Source: Brevundimonas sp.
GTDB taxonomy: Bacteria > Pseudomonadota > Alphaproteobacteria > Caulobacterales > Caulobacteraceae
Length of the DNA: 64,000 bases
NCBI RefSeq assembly: GCF_003248455.1
Contig: NZ_QFNM01000015.1
Coordinates: 1 to 64,000 of the forward strand
Direction of reading: 5' to 3'
The notes beneath the pieces were generated by a model that worked only from the letters and a program-made list of their open reading frames with translations, ran no database searches and was not told the DNA's origin. Positions 17,006-26,770 of this stretch are shown piece by piece. Numbering within the stretch: position 1 is the stretch's first letter; each line of letters begins with the position of its first letter. Position numbers and translations under genes: made by a program.

Positions 17006-17764
17006 ATGCCGTCTCACGCCGGAGCCGCCGAACTGTTGCTTGCGCGCCCCCCTGTCGTCGCCGACGGGATCGCGCTGTTTCTCGACATGGACGGGGTGCT
17101 GGCCCCGATGGCCCCGACGCCCGATGCGGTCGGGCCGGTCGCGCGGCGCACCGCGGCGCTGAAGGCGGTCGAGGCCCGACTCGACGGGCGCGTGGCCATC
17201 GTCAGCGGCCGCACCATCGCGGAGATCGACCGGATTTCCGACAACGCCCTGGTGTCCGGCTCGGGCGTTCACGGCCTGGAGCGCCGGTTGAAGGACGGCT
17301 CGATCCAGCGACGCGTCGCCGACCCGGGCGTGGCGCGCGCGCTCGCCGCCTTCAGGGTCTTCGCCGCCGACCATCCGGGGGTGATCGTCGAGGACAAGGG
17401 CGTGTCGGTCGGCCTGCACTACCGCCTGGCCCCCGACGCCGCCGGCCCGGCGAAGGCGCTGGCGCGGGCACTGGTCGACCAGACGGGCCTGGCCTGCCAG
17501 CCTGGGCATATGGTGGTGGAGCTTAAGACCCCCGGCGCAGACAAGGGCGCCGCCGTAACCGCCTTCATGCACGAGGCGCCGTTCCAGGGCGCGGTCCCGG
17601 TCATGCTGGGCGACGACCTGACCGACGAATACGGATTCGAGGCCGCGGCGGCGCTGGGCGGCTACGGCGTTCTGGTCGGCCCCGAGCGGGATACGGCGGC
17701 GCGATACCGCCTGGACGACGTGGACGATGTCCTGACCTGGCTCGAAGCCGTAGCGGAGGCCTGA
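17006..17764 (+). CDS. otsB: Trehalose-6-phosphate phosphatase
   Basis: HAD-superfamily phosphatase producing trehalose from trehalose-6-P. The 252-aa protein has motif I LDMDGVLAP with the nucleophile Asp27, AIVSGR (motif II), the Lys-containing KGAAVTAFM, and GDDLTDE (motif IV). First gene of an otsB-GH15-otsA cluster, 4 bases upstream of the GH15 start. Divergent from the KDO cluster across a 173-base gap. Confidence 0.95.
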   Translation: MPSHAGAAELLLARPPVVADGIALFLDMDGVLAPMAPTPDAVGPVARRTAALKAVEARLDGRVAIVSGRTIAEIDRISDNALVSGSGVHGLERRLKDGSIQRRVADPGVARALAAFRVFAADHPGVIVEDKGVSVGLHYRLAPDAAGPAKALARALVDQTGLACQPGHMVVELKTPGADKGAAVTAFMHEAPFQGAVPVMLGDDLTDEYGFEAAAALGGYGVLVGPERDTAARYRLDDVDDVLTWLEAVAEA

Positions 17765-17768
17765 TCCG

Positions 17769-19553
17769 ATGACGCCCAACCTGGACCTCTTTCCCATCGG
17801 CAATTGCGCGGTCAGCGCCCTGATCGACCGCCGGGGCCGTTTCGTCTGGGCCTGCGCGCCCCGGGTCGACGGCGATCCGGTCTTCTCGGCCCTGATGGAC
17901 GGATCGGACCCCGACCACGGCTTCTGGGCGATCGAGATGGACGGGATGGCCGTGATCGAACAGGCCTATGTCCGCAACACCCCCGTCCTGCGCACCGTGA
18001 TGAGGGCCAAGGACGGGTCGTCGTGCGAGATCATCGACTTCGCCCCCCGCCATCCGAAACATTCGCGGACCTATCGGCCGCTGGCCTTCGCGCGCATCGT
18101 GCGGCCGTTGTCGGGCACGCCGCGCATCCGCGTCCGGCTGCGGCCCGCGACCGACTGGGGCGCGCGGCCCGCGCCCCACACCTCAGGCTCCAACCACATC
18201 CGCTATCGGTGCGCCGAGGTGACGTTCCGCCTGACCACCGACTGTCCGGTGTCGCACGTTCTGGAGGAAAGGGTGTTCCGCCTGGAACGGCCGCACGCCT
18301 TCTTCCTGGGGCCGGACGAGGGTTACGATCAGGACGTGGGTCATGGCGTCCAGGCGGCGCTGGACCGCACCGTCGCCTATTGGCAGGATTGGGTGCGCAA
18401 ACTCTATCTGCCGCTGGATTATCAGGAGGCGGTGATCCGGGCGGCGATCACCCTGAAACTGTGCGCCTACGAGGAGACGGGGGCCATCGTCGCCGCCATG
18501 ACGACCTCGGTGCCCGAGTTCAAGGAGAGCGGGCGCAACTGGGACTACCGCTACTGCTGGATCCGCGACGCCTATTATACGGTGCGGGCGCTGAATCGGC
18601 TGGGCGCTGTGGACATCCTGGAGAATTATCTCGTCTATCTCAGGAACCTGGTCGACGATTCCGCAGGCGGCCACGTCCAGCCGGTCTATGGCGTGGGACT
18701 GGAGCCGGGCATCGGCGAAAGCATCGTCGAGACGGTCGAGGGGTATCGCGGCATGAAGCCGGTGCGGATCGGCAATCAGGCCCACGAGCATCTGCAACAC
18801 GACGTATACGGACAGATCGTCCTGCCACTGGTTCAGGCCTTCTACGACCAGCGGCTGCTGCGGCCCGGCACCATCGACGACTTCCATGCGCTGGAGAAGG
18901 TCGGCGAGCGGGCCTTCGCCATGCATGACCAGACCGACGCCGGCCTGTGGGAGTTCCGCACCATCGCGCGGGTCCACACCTATTCGTCGGTGATGTGCTG
19001 GGCCGCCTGCGACCGGCTGGCCAAGGCGGCGGAGCATCTGGGCCTGCCGCACCGGGCCGAAGTCTGGCGCGAGCGGGCGCGCCTCATCCGCGAACGGATC
19101 GAGGCCGAGGCCTATCTGCCCGACGAAGGCCGGTTCGCCGCCAGCTTCGGCGGGCGCGAGCTGGACGCCTCTCTGCTGCAGATGACCGACCTGAGCTTCC
19201 TGGAGGCGCACGACCCCCGTCAGGTCGCCACCTTCGACGCCATCGAGCGCGATCTGAAGAAGGGGCCGTTTCTGTTCCGCTATGTCGAGCCGGACGACTT
19301 CGGCGAACCGGAGACCGCCTTCAACTTCTGCACCTTCTGGTTCATCGAGGCGCTGCATCAGAACGGCCGGATCGAAGAGGCCCGCGCCATCTTCGAGGAG
19401 ATGCTGAACCGTCGCACCGTCGCCGGCCTGCTCAGCGAGGATATTTCGATCGAGGACGGCGAACTGTGGGGCAACTACCCCCAGACCTATTCCCTGGTCG
19501 GCATCATCAATTGCGCCGTGTTGTTGAGCCGATCCTGGACCGACGTGCGTTGA
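17769..19553 (+). CDS. Glycoside hydrolase family 15 protein (glucoamylase/trehalase-like)
   Basis: 594-aa cytoplasmic GH15 protein, no signal peptide. The N-terminal beta-sandwich begins FPIGNCAVSALIDRRGRFVW. The (alpha/alpha)6 barrel contains GRNWDYRYCWIRDAYYTV around residues 255-272 and ends with EDISIEDGELWGNYPQTYSL, where the catalytic glutamates of the family lie. Flanked by otsB and otsA, it may hydrolyse trehalose or an alpha-glucan linked to trehalose turnover; bacterial GH15 enzymes include both glucoamylases and trehalases, and the sequence alone does not decide. Confidence 0.93.
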   Translation: MTPNLDLFPIGNCAVSALIDRRGRFVWACAPRVDGDPVFSALMDGSDPDHGFWAIEMDGMAVIEQAYVRNTPVLRTVMRAKDGSSCEIIDFAPRHPKHSRTYRPLAFARIVRPLSGTPRIRVRLRPATDWGARPAPHTSGSNHIRYRCAEVTFRLTTDCPVSHVLEERVFRLERPHAFFLGPDEGYDQDVGHGVQAALDRTVAYWQDWVRKLYLPLDYQEAVIRAAITLKLCAYEETGAIVAAMTTSVPEFKESGRNWDYRYCWIRDAYYTVRALNRLGAVDILENYLVYLRNLVDDSAGGHVQPVYGVGLEPGIGESIVETVEGYRGMKPVRIGNQAHEHLQHDVYGQIVLPLVQAFYDQRLLRPGTIDDFHALEKVGERAFAMHDQTDAGLWEFRTIARVHTYSSVMCWAACDRLAKAAEHLGLPHRAEVWRERARLIRERIEAEAYLPDEGRFAASFGGRELDASLLQMTDLSFLEAHDPRQVATFDAIERDLKKGPFLFRYVEPDDFGEPETAFNFCTFWFIEALHQNGRIEEARAIFEEMLNRRTVAGLLSEDISIEDGELWGNYPQTYSLVGIINCAVLLSRSWTDVR

Positions 19554-19596
19554 TCTGTCTGGCCCCGGGCCCGGGGTCGCCGAACGAAGTGGAATC

Positions 19597-21003
19597 ATGA
19601 GCCGACTGATCGTCGTTTCCAACCGGGTGTCCGCCCCGACGGACCCTGCCGCCGGGTCCGCCGGCGGCCTGGCCATGGCCCTGTCCGCGGCGCTGCGAAA
19701 ATACGACGGCCTGTGGTTCGGCTGGTCCGGCGAAACGGTCGAGCAATGGACCGGCGAGGTGAAGATCGAGGATCGCGCCGGCGTCACCGTGGGCCTGGTC
19801 GATCTGGAGGCCCAGGACGTCGATGAATACTACAACGGCTACGCCAACAAGACGCTGTGGCCGCTGTTCCATCACCGGATCGACCTGGCCCAGTACGAAC
19901 GGTCCTATGGCGAAGGCTACGAGCGGGTGAACCGCCGCTTCGCCGAGGTGCTGGTCCCGTTGATCCAGCCGGACGACATCATCTGGATCCATGATTATCA
20001 CATGATCCCGATGGCGCGGGATCTGCGCCGCCTGGGGGTCAAGAACCGGATCGGCTTCTTCCTGCACACGCCTTGGCCGGCGCGCCAGCTCCTGGTGACG
20101 CTGCCCCACCACCGCCGCCTGGTGGAATCGATGTTCGCCTTCGACCTGATCGGCTTCCACACCCGCGAATGGAGCGATCTGTTCACCGACTATGTCGTGT
20201 CTGAGGCGCAGGGCGAACTGTTCGGCCACGGCGGGCTGGAGTGTTTCGGCCGCCGCGTCCAGACCGGGGTCTTTCCGATCGGCATCGACGTGGACGGCTT
20301 CCTGGCGGCGCGCAATTCGACCCTCGGGGCGCGGACCTATGACCGGATGGCGGCCTCTGCGGCGTTTCGGTCGATGATCGTGGGCGTGGACCGGCTGGAC
20401 TATTCCAAGGGGCTGGAGGAGCGGCTCCTGGGTTACGAGCAGTTTCTTCAGGACAACGCCTCGATGCGCGGCGAGGTCTTCCTGTTGCAGGTCACGCCGA
20501 TCTCGCGCGACGACGTGGACAGCTATCAGGACATCCGCGCGCGGCTGGACGCCCTGGCGGGGCGGATCAACGGCGCCTTCGCCGACATGGACTGGCAGCC
20601 GATTCGCTATCTGAACCGCACCTATCGCCGGGACCAGCTGGCGGGAATCTATCGCGCGGCGCGGGTCGGGTTGGTGACGCCGCTGCGCGACGGCATGAAC
20701 CTGGTGGCCAAGGAATATGTCGCCGCCCAGAACCCGGACGATCCCGGCGTGCTGATCCTGTCGCGCTTCGCCGGCGCGGCGGAGCAGATGGGCGAGGCCC
20801 TGCTGGTCAATCCCTACAGCCGCGAGGAGCTGTCCGACGCCATCCAGAAGGCCCTGACCATGCCCAAGGCCGAGCGGATACGGAAATGGGAGGCCCTGAT
20901 GCAGGTGGTGCGCGACACCGACGTCGGCATCTGGCGCGACGACTTCGTGCGGGCGCTGCAGGGCGTTCAGGTCGCGGCCGAACCCCTGGCGGGCGCCGCC
21001 TGA
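19597..21003 (+). CDS. otsA: Alpha,alpha-trehalose-phosphate synthase
   Basis: GT20 enzyme joining UDP-glucose and glucose-6-P to trehalose-6-P, an osmo- and stress-protectant precursor. The 468-aa protein starts MSRLIVVSNRV and shows SAGGLAMALSA, WIHDYHMIPMARDLRR, GFFLHTPWPA, IVGVDRLDYSKGLEERL and TPLRDGMNLVAKEYVAAQ. Last gene of the trehalose cluster, 43 bases after the GH15 gene. The minus-strand lipoprotein gene converges on it 3 bases downstream. Confidence 0.97.
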   Translation: MSRLIVVSNRVSAPTDPAAGSAGGLAMALSAALRKYDGLWFGWSGETVEQWTGEVKIEDRAGVTVGLVDLEAQDVDEYYNGYANKTLWPLFHHRIDLAQYERSYGEGYERVNRRFAEVLVPLIQPDDIIWIHDYHMIPMARDLRRLGVKNRIGFFLHTPWPARQLLVTLPHHRRLVESMFAFDLIGFHTREWSDLFTDYVVSEAQGELFGHGGLECFGRRVQTGVFPIGIDVDGFLAARNSTLGARTYDRMAASAAFRSMIVGVDRLDYSKGLEERLLGYEQFLQDNASMRGEVFLLQVTPISRDDVDSYQDIRARLDALAGRINGAFADMDWQPIRYLNRTYRRDQLAGIYRAARVGLVTPLRDGMNLVAKEYVAAQNPDDPGVLILSRFAGAAEQMGEALLVNPYSREELSDAIQKALTMPKAERIRKWEALMQVVRDTDVGIWRDDFVRALQGVQVAAEPLAGAA

Positions 21004-21006
21004 TCG

Positions 21007-21981
21007 TCAGCCAAGGTCGAACGCCAGCAGCAGGGTGCGCTGGGCCGGGCTGAAGTTGTCGTCCGACAGGATGTAGAGCCGCGTCTTGCCGTTCCTGGTC
21101 TCGGCGGCGATCCCTTCGAAATTATCGGTGACGCCGGGCAGCTTCAGTTCGATCAGCACCGGCCCCAGGGTTCCGTCGGGGGCCAGGCGACGCACATGGG
21201 CGCGGGCGTCGATGGGCGCGCGATAGCGGCGCTGGACGACGAACCATCCCCGCCCCGACGGATCGCGGTCGATACCGGTGATGCGGTATTCGCTGTCGGG
21301 GATCGGGGCGCCGGGCGGCGGCGTCACGACGACGCAGCGGGCGGGCGAACAGTCCCACAGGCCGCCGGCCTCGCCCGAGACCCGCCAGCCGTTCGGCGCC
21401 GCCGCCAGCCCTTCCATCCCGTCGTTCTCGGCGAAGGCGAAGTCGGGCGACCGCACCGGCGTCGGCCGGTCGCTCAGCCCGGTCAGCGGACCATAGTTCC
21501 AGATTCGGTGACGCCGCTCGAAACTGACCAGCAGATCGCCGGATTCGGTCAGGACCAGACCCTCGGCGTCGCCGTCCGACTTGTCCGAAATCGGCTGGCC
21601 GTCCTGGAGCGTCAGCCGCCGCGTGCGCAGACGGTCCAGCCCGATCAGACGCCCCTGCCCATCCAGCCGGATGTCGGCTTGCGCCAGGTCGCCCACGTCC
21701 GACACCGAGATCAGGCCGCCGTCGCCGGTCAGCTTCAGGTCCGACAGGCTGTGCAGAGGCGAGGTCGGCGCCGCGAGGATGTTCAGCCCGCCCGCGAAAT
21801 GCACGCCGGACGCCAGCTTGGCCCCGCCGGGCAGACCCAGGCCGACGCTTCTCAGTTCCGCCGCGGCCGGGGTCCAGCCGTCCGCCGCCAGCGGATAGGG
21901 ACGCGGCGCGCCCAGGGACGCGGCGCAGGCCGTCAGCGACAGGGCGGCCCACAGGACCGCCAGACGACGAAAACGGCTCAT
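21007..21981 (-). CDS. Lipoprotein with esterase-like activity of phytase domain
   Basis: A 324-aa predicted lipoprotein: signal LAVLWAALSLTAC with the Cys at the lipobox. The rest reads as a beta-propeller of the esterase-like/phytase-like family (PF13449 type): LKLTGDGGLISVSDVGDLAQ, DAEGLVLTESGDLLVSFERRHR, NDGMEGLAAAPNGW, YRITGIDRDPSGRGWFVVQR and NFEGIAAETRNGKTRLYILSDDNF. Substrate unknown. Its ATG overlaps the cobT stop by 4 bases (ATGA). Confidence 0.85.
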   Translation of the reverse strand: MSRFRRLAVLWAALSLTACAASLGAPRPYPLAADGWTPAAAELRSVGLGLPGGAKLASGVHFAGGLNILAAPTSPLHSLSDLKLTGDGGLISVSDVGDLAQADIRLDGQGRLIGLDRLRTRRLTLQDGQPISDKSDGDAEGLVLTESGDLLVSFERRHRIWNYGPLTGLSDRPTPVRSPDFAFAENDGMEGLAAAPNGWRVSGEAGGLWDCSPARCVVVTPPPGAPIPDSEYRITGIDRDPSGRGWFVVQRRYRAPIDARAHVRRLAPDGTLGPVLIELKLPGVTDNFEGIAAETRNGKTRLYILSDDNFSPAQRTLLLAFDLG

Positions 21982-23858
21982 GCTGCCGCCTTGCGGCGCG
22001 ACCGGCGCGCGGGCGCCGCCCCTTCGTTCTCGAACAATTCGGCCAGTTTCTCGGTCATGGCCCCGGCCAGCTGTTCGACGTCGACGATGGTCAGGGCGCG
22101 GCGATACCAGCGGGTCACGTCATGGCCGATGCCGATGGCCAGCAGTTCGACCGGCGATCGGTTCTCGATCTCGGCTATGACCTGGCGCAGGTGCTTGTCC
22201 AGATAAAGCGCGGCGTTGGCCGACTGGGTCGAATCGTCGACCGGCGATCCGTCGGAGATGACCATCAGGATGCGGCGCTGCTCGGAGCGGGCCAAGAGGC
22301 GGCCATGCGCCCATTGCAGGGCCTCGCCGTCGATGTTCTCCTTCAGCAGGCCCTCGCGCATCATCAGGCCCAGGCTCTTCTTGGCGCGGCGCCACGGCGC
22401 GTCGGCGGCCTTGTAGATGATGTGGCGCAGGTCGTTCAGCCGCCCCGGATTGGGGGGCTTGCCGGCGCTGATCCAGGCTTCCCGACTTTGTCCGCCCTTC
22501 CAGGCGCGAGTGGTGAATCCCAGAATCTCGACCTTGACGCCGCATCGCTCCAGCGTGCGCGCCAGGATGTCGGCGCAGACCGCCGCCACCATGATCGGCC
22601 GTCCCCGCATCGAACCGGAATTGTCAAGCAGCAGGGTGACGACGGTGTCGCGGAACGGGCTTTCGCTCTCGGCCTTGAAGGACAGGGGGGCGGTCGGGTC
22701 GGTGACGATCCGCGTCAGGCGGGCGGTGTCCAGCATCCCCTCTTCCAGGTCGAAGATCCAGGCGCGGTTCTGCTGGGCCAGGAGGCGGCGTTGCAGCTTG
22801 TTGGCCAGCCGCGACACGACGCTGGACAGGATGGCCAGCTGGCCGTCCAGCAGGGCGCGCAACCGATCCAACTCGACCGGGTCGCACAGGTCGGCGGCGT
22901 CCACCACCTCGTCGAAGGCGGTGGTGAAGACGCGGTAGACGTCGACGGCGTGGCCGTCGTCGGCGGCCTGCTGCCGGTTGGGCTGCTGGCCCTCCTGCAG
23001 TTCGGGGCCTTCGTCCGAGCCTTCGCCGTCGGGGTCGGCGGGGGCGCCGTCGGGGCGGCTTTCTCGCTCATCATCCGAAGACTGATCGTCGGCGTCGCCC
23101 TCCATCGACTGGGAGCCTTCGCCGCCGTCCTCTTCCTCCTCCTGGTCCTGATCGTCGTCGGCGGCGGGATCCTGGGGATCGGGCTCCTCGTCGCCGGGGT
23201 CTTCGGCCGCGTCCTCGCCGCGTCCGTCGCCTGGGTCCAGGTCCAGCGCGCGCAGCACCTCGTGCATCTTGCGGGCGAAGGCCTCCTGGTCGTCCGCGAT
23301 CCCGGTCAGGGCGTCCAGACGGCCGCCGGCCTTGGCCTCGATCCCGGCGCGCACCAGGTCCAGCATGGCCTTGGCCCCGTCGGGCGCCGGACGCCCGGTC
23401 AGCCGCTCGCGCACCAGAAGGGCCAAGGCCTCGGACATGGGCACCCGCTCGGCCTCGTTGATCCTCAGGGCGCCGGTCTTTTCCAGCCGGGTCGCCAGGG
23501 CGGCGCCCAGATTGTCGCGCACCCCGGCCAGATGCTCCGACCCGACGGCCTCGATGCGGGCCTGTTCAACCGCATCGAACACCTCGGCCGCCTTGGCGTC
23601 GGCGGGCCGCATCCGGCCGTCGACCGCCGTGTCGTGGTTGGCCAGCCGCAGGGCCAGCCTGTCGGCCTGGCCGCGCAGGGACGCGCTTTCGGGGCCGGAC
23701 GGGTCGCGCGGCGGATGGGGCAGGGTCAGGACGCCGTTCGCCAGGCGCGGCCCGTCCGAACCGAAGGCCACCTCCAGCTCGGGCTGTTCGGCCAGGGCCC
23801 GCGCGGTCTGGCCCAGCGCGCGCTTGAAGGTTTCGGCGGGGGTGTCCGGGGCGGCCAT
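21978..23858 (-). CDS. cobT: Cobaltochelatase subunit CobT
   Basis: Partner of CobS in the ATP-dependent complex that drives cobalt insertion with CobN in aerobic cobalamin synthesis. The 626-aa protein has an N-terminal helical domain, a long Asp/Glu/Gln-rich low-complexity middle (about residues 215-300) and a C-terminal VWA domain with MIDAS motif LLLDNSGSMRGRP. AVCADILARTLERCGVKVEI and ILMVISDGSPVDDST follow. cobS, often upstream, is not in this window; a DUF418 gene lies there instead. Confidence 0.95.
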   Translation of the reverse strand: MAAPDTPAETFKRALGQTARALAEQPELEVAFGSDGPRLANGVLTLPHPPRDPSGPESASLRGQADRLALRLANHDTAVDGRMRPADAKAAEVFDAVEQARIEAVGSEHLAGVRDNLGAALATRLEKTGALRINEAERVPMSEALALLVRERLTGRPAPDGAKAMLDLVRAGIEAKAGGRLDALTGIADDQEAFARKMHEVLRALDLDPGDGRGEDAAEDPGDEEPDPQDPAADDDQDQEEEEDGGEGSQSMEGDADDQSSDDERESRPDGAPADPDGEGSDEGPELQEGQQPNRQQAADDGHAVDVYRVFTTAFDEVVDAADLCDPVELDRLRALLDGQLAILSSVVSRLANKLQRRLLAQQNRAWIFDLEEGMLDTARLTRIVTDPTAPLSFKAESESPFRDTVVTLLLDNSGSMRGRPIMVAAVCADILARTLERCGVKVEILGFTTRAWKGGQSREAWISAGKPPNPGRLNDLRHIIYKAADAPWRRAKKSLGLMMREGLLKENIDGEALQWAHGRLLARSEQRRILMVISDGSPVDDSTQSANAALYLDKHLRQVIAEIENRSPVELLAIGIGHDVTRWYRRALTIVDVEQLAGAMTEKLAELFENEGAAPARRSRRKAAA

Positions 23859-23899
23859 GCCCTTCAGTTAGTCGGTTCGCGCCGGCGATAAAAGCGCCG

Positions 23900-25129
23900 T
23901 CAGCCCGGTTTTCGCAGCGGCAGCCGCCGCCCGTGGGTCAGGCTGCGCCACAGCCATTCGGTCGGCCCCATCTGGAAGCGCGACAGCCACAGCGGCGACC
24001 AGGTCAACTGCAGGGCCCAGACGCCGATAACCACGGCCCACAGCATCGGCCGATCCACCTGTCCCATCAGCCCCAGTCCCCGTCCCCCATAGAACAGGCT
24101 GGTCATGATGATCGACTGGGCCAGATAGTTGGTCAGGGCCATCCGCCCCGTCGCCGCCAGCGGCCTCAGCGCCCCCGCCCGTCCCGCCTTCCAGATCAGG
24201 ATCAGGACCGAGGCGTAGGCCAGGCCGATTAGCGGGTTCAGCAGCCCCTCGACCCCCGCCGTCCACATCATCTCCATACGCGCCACATCGTCCGTCCAGG
24301 TCAGGCCGCAGACCACGACCAGGGCCGCCGCCCCCGCCGCTGCGACCCGGCGGTACAGGCGCGCGGGCAGGGCGCCGCTCAAAAATCCGGTCTTGAACAG
24401 CCCTAGGCCGATCATCATCAGCCCCACGGTCGGAAAGACGAAGATTGTCAGACTGGACAGCTGCAACTGCGTCCAGGCCTTGAAGTTCTGGCGATAGGCG
24501 CCGGCCAGGGATCCGGCCGCATCGGCGATGTCGGCCTTCACCTGGGCGATCTGGGCGGCGGCGGGGGTCATCTGAGCGGCGATCCGCGCCTGCACATCGG
24601 CCGGCGCGAACTGCAGGCTGAGCGGCCCGGCGATCTGCACCAGGGAAAAGAGGCCGAACAACACCAGCCCGACCCGAAACAGAACGACCGGCCGCCACGA
24701 CCGCGCCAGCATCACGAACAGCCCCGACCAGGCGTAGAGCAACAGCACGTCCCCCCACCAGATCGCCAGCCCGTGGATCAGGGCGATCGCGACCAGCCAG
24801 GACAGCCGTCGCCGCAACAGGCGCCCGCGCCGGACGTCTCCGCGCTCCCCGCCGACCAGAAACAGCGAGGCGCCGAACAACATCGAGAACAGCGAGATGA
24901 ATTTCTGGTGGAACAGGGCGTCCACGATCCACTGCGCCGCCGCCGAGACGCCTGTCTCTGGAAAGGGCCACAGTCCCGGATTTCCATAGGCCGACAGGGT
25001 GACGGCGAAGCCGTCCGCATTGACCGCCAATATGCCCAGCACCGCCAGTCCGCGCACCAGGTCCAGGGTGGCGATGCGTTCCGCGGCGGGCTCGGCCTGC
25101 GCGTCCGGCCGGGTTTGCGAGTGCGGCAT
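23900..25129 (-). CDS. DUF418 family multi-pass membrane protein
   Basis: 409 aa from ATG 25129 (GTG 25177 is a possible earlier start). The N-terminus carries the family opening RIATLDLVRGLAVLGILAVN. About ten hydrophobic segments follow, then the C-terminal DUF418 part with GRMALTNYLAQSIIMTSLFYG and WLSRFQMGPTEWLWRSLTHG. DUF418 proteins are inner-membrane proteins of unknown activity related to acyltransferase-3/YeiB. Its stop lies 41 bases upstream of cobT on the same strand. Confidence 0.9.
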   Translation of the reverse strand: MPHSQTRPDAQAEPAAERIATLDLVRGLAVLGILAVNADGFAVTLSAYGNPGLWPFPETGVSAAAQWIVDALFHQKFISLFSMLFGASLFLVGGERGDVRRGRLLRRRLSWLVAIALIHGLAIWWGDVLLLYAWSGLFVMLARSWRPVVLFRVGLVLFGLFSLVQIAGPLSLQFAPADVQARIAAQMTPAAAQIAQVKADIADAAGSLAGAYRQNFKAWTQLQLSSLTIFVFPTVGLMMIGLGLFKTGFLSGALPARLYRRVAAAGAAALVVVCGLTWTDDVARMEMMWTAGVEGLLNPLIGLAYASVLILIWKAGRAGALRPLAATGRMALTNYLAQSIIMTSLFYGGRGLGLMGQVDRPMLWAVVIGVWALQLTWSPLWLSRFQMGPTEWLWRSLTHGRRLPLRKPG

Positions 25130-25230
25130 TCTGCGGACCCCCCGATCCTCGATCGGCTCCAGCTTTCCGCGCGCCACGCCTTCCCGTCAATCCCCGCGTC
25201 GATTCCCGGCGCGACGCCGGGCGTCGGCGA

Positions 25231-25788
25231 TCAACCCTTGGGCATCAAGCCCAGGCGATCCTTGACCGCAGGCCGGGTGTCGAAGGCGATGAAGGCCGCG
25301 CACAGGCCGGCCCACAGGGCGTAGCTGACGCCCACGACCATGGCGATGGGCAGGCCGCCGACGCCGAAGATCAGCAGGGTCGTCTCCGTGGCCCCCAGGG
25401 CCTGCATGACGTCGCCGGCCTCGAACCAGCCCATCACGCTCATGGCCACGGCCATGACGATCTGCACCGCGGCCGCCGCTAGGCCGCCGTACAGCATGAA
25501 GCGCCACACCACGCCCAGCCGCGTGCCCGGCCGTCCGTCGCGCCGGCGCTCGGCCAGGATGCGATAGAGGGCCAGGGGAACCGCGATCAGCCCGATCAGC
25601 AGCACCACCAGCCGCCAGTCCATGTCACGTCCCGGCAGGACCGCATGCGGCGGCCAGACCAGAAGCGTCGCCCACAGGGGCGGCCAGGCCGCCCCCGCCA
25701 GACAGGCCAGGATGGGATACAGCGGCGCCGGGCGCGCCGCGATGACCGCCTGTCCCGGCAGGTCGGAATAGGTCTCGAACCGGCTCAT
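25231..25788 (-). CDS. Hypothetical membrane protein (185 aa)
   Basis: About four predicted transmembrane helices: ILACLAGAAWPPLWATLLVW, LVVLLIGLIAVPLALYRILA, FMLYGGLAAAAVQIVMAVAM and GVGGLPIAMVVGVSYALWAG. The N-terminus MSRFETYSDLPGQA is soluble. Its ATG overlaps the 3-hydroxyacyl-CoA dehydrogenase stop by 4 bases (ATGA). No family recognised. Confidence 0.8.
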   Translation of the reverse strand: MSRFETYSDLPGQAVIAARPAPLYPILACLAGAAWPPLWATLLVWPPHAVLPGRDMDWRLVVLLIGLIAVPLALYRILAERRRDGRPGTRLGVVWRFMLYGGLAAAAVQIVMAVAMSVMGWFEAGDVMQALGATETTLLIFGVGGLPIAMVVGVSYALWAGLCAAFIAFDTRPAVKDRLGLMPKG

Positions 25789-26666
25789 CGCGTCGGCGCC
25801 GGCGTCGAACCGGAATAGTCGTAGAAGCCGCGCCCGCTCTTGCGTCCCAGCCAGCCCGCCTCGACATATTTCACCAGCAGCGGGCAGGGCCGGTATTTGC
25901 TGTCGGCCAGGCCGTCGTAGAGCACGTTCATGATGGCCAGGACGACGTCCAGCCCCATGAAGTCCGCCAGTTCCAGCGGCCCCATCGGATGGTTGGCCCC
26001 CAGCTTCAGCGCCTTGTCGATGGAGGCGACGTTGCCGACGCCCTCGTACAGGGCGAAGATCGCCTCGTTCATCATCGGCACCAGGATGCGGTTGACGATG
26101 AAGGCGGGGAAATCCTCGGCGTCCGTGGTCGTCTTGCCCAGGCTCTCGGCGAAGGCGACGGCGGCGGAGTGGGTCTCGGCCGAGGTGGCGATGCCGCGCA
26201 CGATCTCGACCAGTTTCATGGTCGGGGCCGGCTTCATGAAATGCAGGCCCACGAACCGATCGGGCCGGTCGGTCGCGGACGCCAGACGGGTGATCGCGAT
26301 GGAGGAGGTGTTGGACGCGATTAGCGTCTGGGGCCTCAGGTGGGGCACGACCTCGGCGTAGATGGCCTTCTTGACCGTCTCGTCCTCGACGGCCGCCTCG
26401 ATGACCAGATCGGCGCCCGCGACCGCCTCGGCGATCCCGCCGGTCAGGACGATGCGGGCCAGGGCGTCGTCGGCGGCCGCCCGATCCACCAGGCCCCGCC
26501 CCGCCTGCCGGGCCAGGCTGGCGGCGATCTCCCCCTGGGCCAGCGGCAGACGTCCGGCGGCGACATCGTACAGCCGCACCGAATAGCCCCCCAGCGCGAC
26601 GGCCTGGGCGATGCCTGCGCCCATCTGTCCGGCGCCCAGAATGGCGACTGTGGAGATCGTGCTCAT
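25785..26666 (-). CDS. 3-hydroxybutyryl-CoA dehydrogenase
   Basis: NAD(P)-dependent oxidoreductase acting on (S)-3-hydroxyacyl-CoA / acetoacetyl-CoA. The 293-aa protein has Rossmann motif VAILGAGQMGAGIAQ, the catalytic Ser in NTSSIAITRLA, His in VGLHFMKPAPTMKLVEIV, and FIVNRILVPMMNEAI leading the C-terminal domain. It also has PMGPLELADFMGLDV and a final GRKSGRGFYDY. Stand-alone, not fused to a hydratase. Coupled to the membrane protein downstream. Confidence 0.94.
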   Translation of the reverse strand: MSTISTVAILGAGQMGAGIAQAVALGGYSVRLYDVAAGRLPLAQGEIAASLARQAGRGLVDRAAADDALARIVLTGGIAEAVAGADLVIEAAVEDETVKKAIYAEVVPHLRPQTLIASNTSSIAITRLASATDRPDRFVGLHFMKPAPTMKLVEIVRGIATSAETHSAAVAFAESLGKTTTDAEDFPAFIVNRILVPMMNEAIFALYEGVGNVASIDKALKLGANHPMGPLELADFMGLDVVLAIMNVLYDGLADSKYRPCPLLVKYVEAGWLGRKSGRGFYDYSGSTPAPTR

Positions 26667-26770
26667 GAACCGTGGTCGAAAGTGGTCGGGCGGGCACCTT
26701 TAGGAAGGACGGCGCGCGGCGCAAGAGCGGATCGACGCTCGAAGGCCAGATTCCGCCCGCCCGTGTCGCC

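Noticed and set aside
22122..23891. Very long plus-strand frame (589 codons) opposite cobT
   Set aside because: It is the antisense shadow of cobT in GC-rich DNA; composition is repetitive Gly/Arg/Gln and no start signal or family is visible, whereas cobT has its motifs.
25231..26724. Extended 497-aa version of the small membrane protein
   Set aside because: The first two thirds are a frame-shifted shadow of the 3-hydroxyacyl-CoA dehydrogenase; the true start is ATG 25788.
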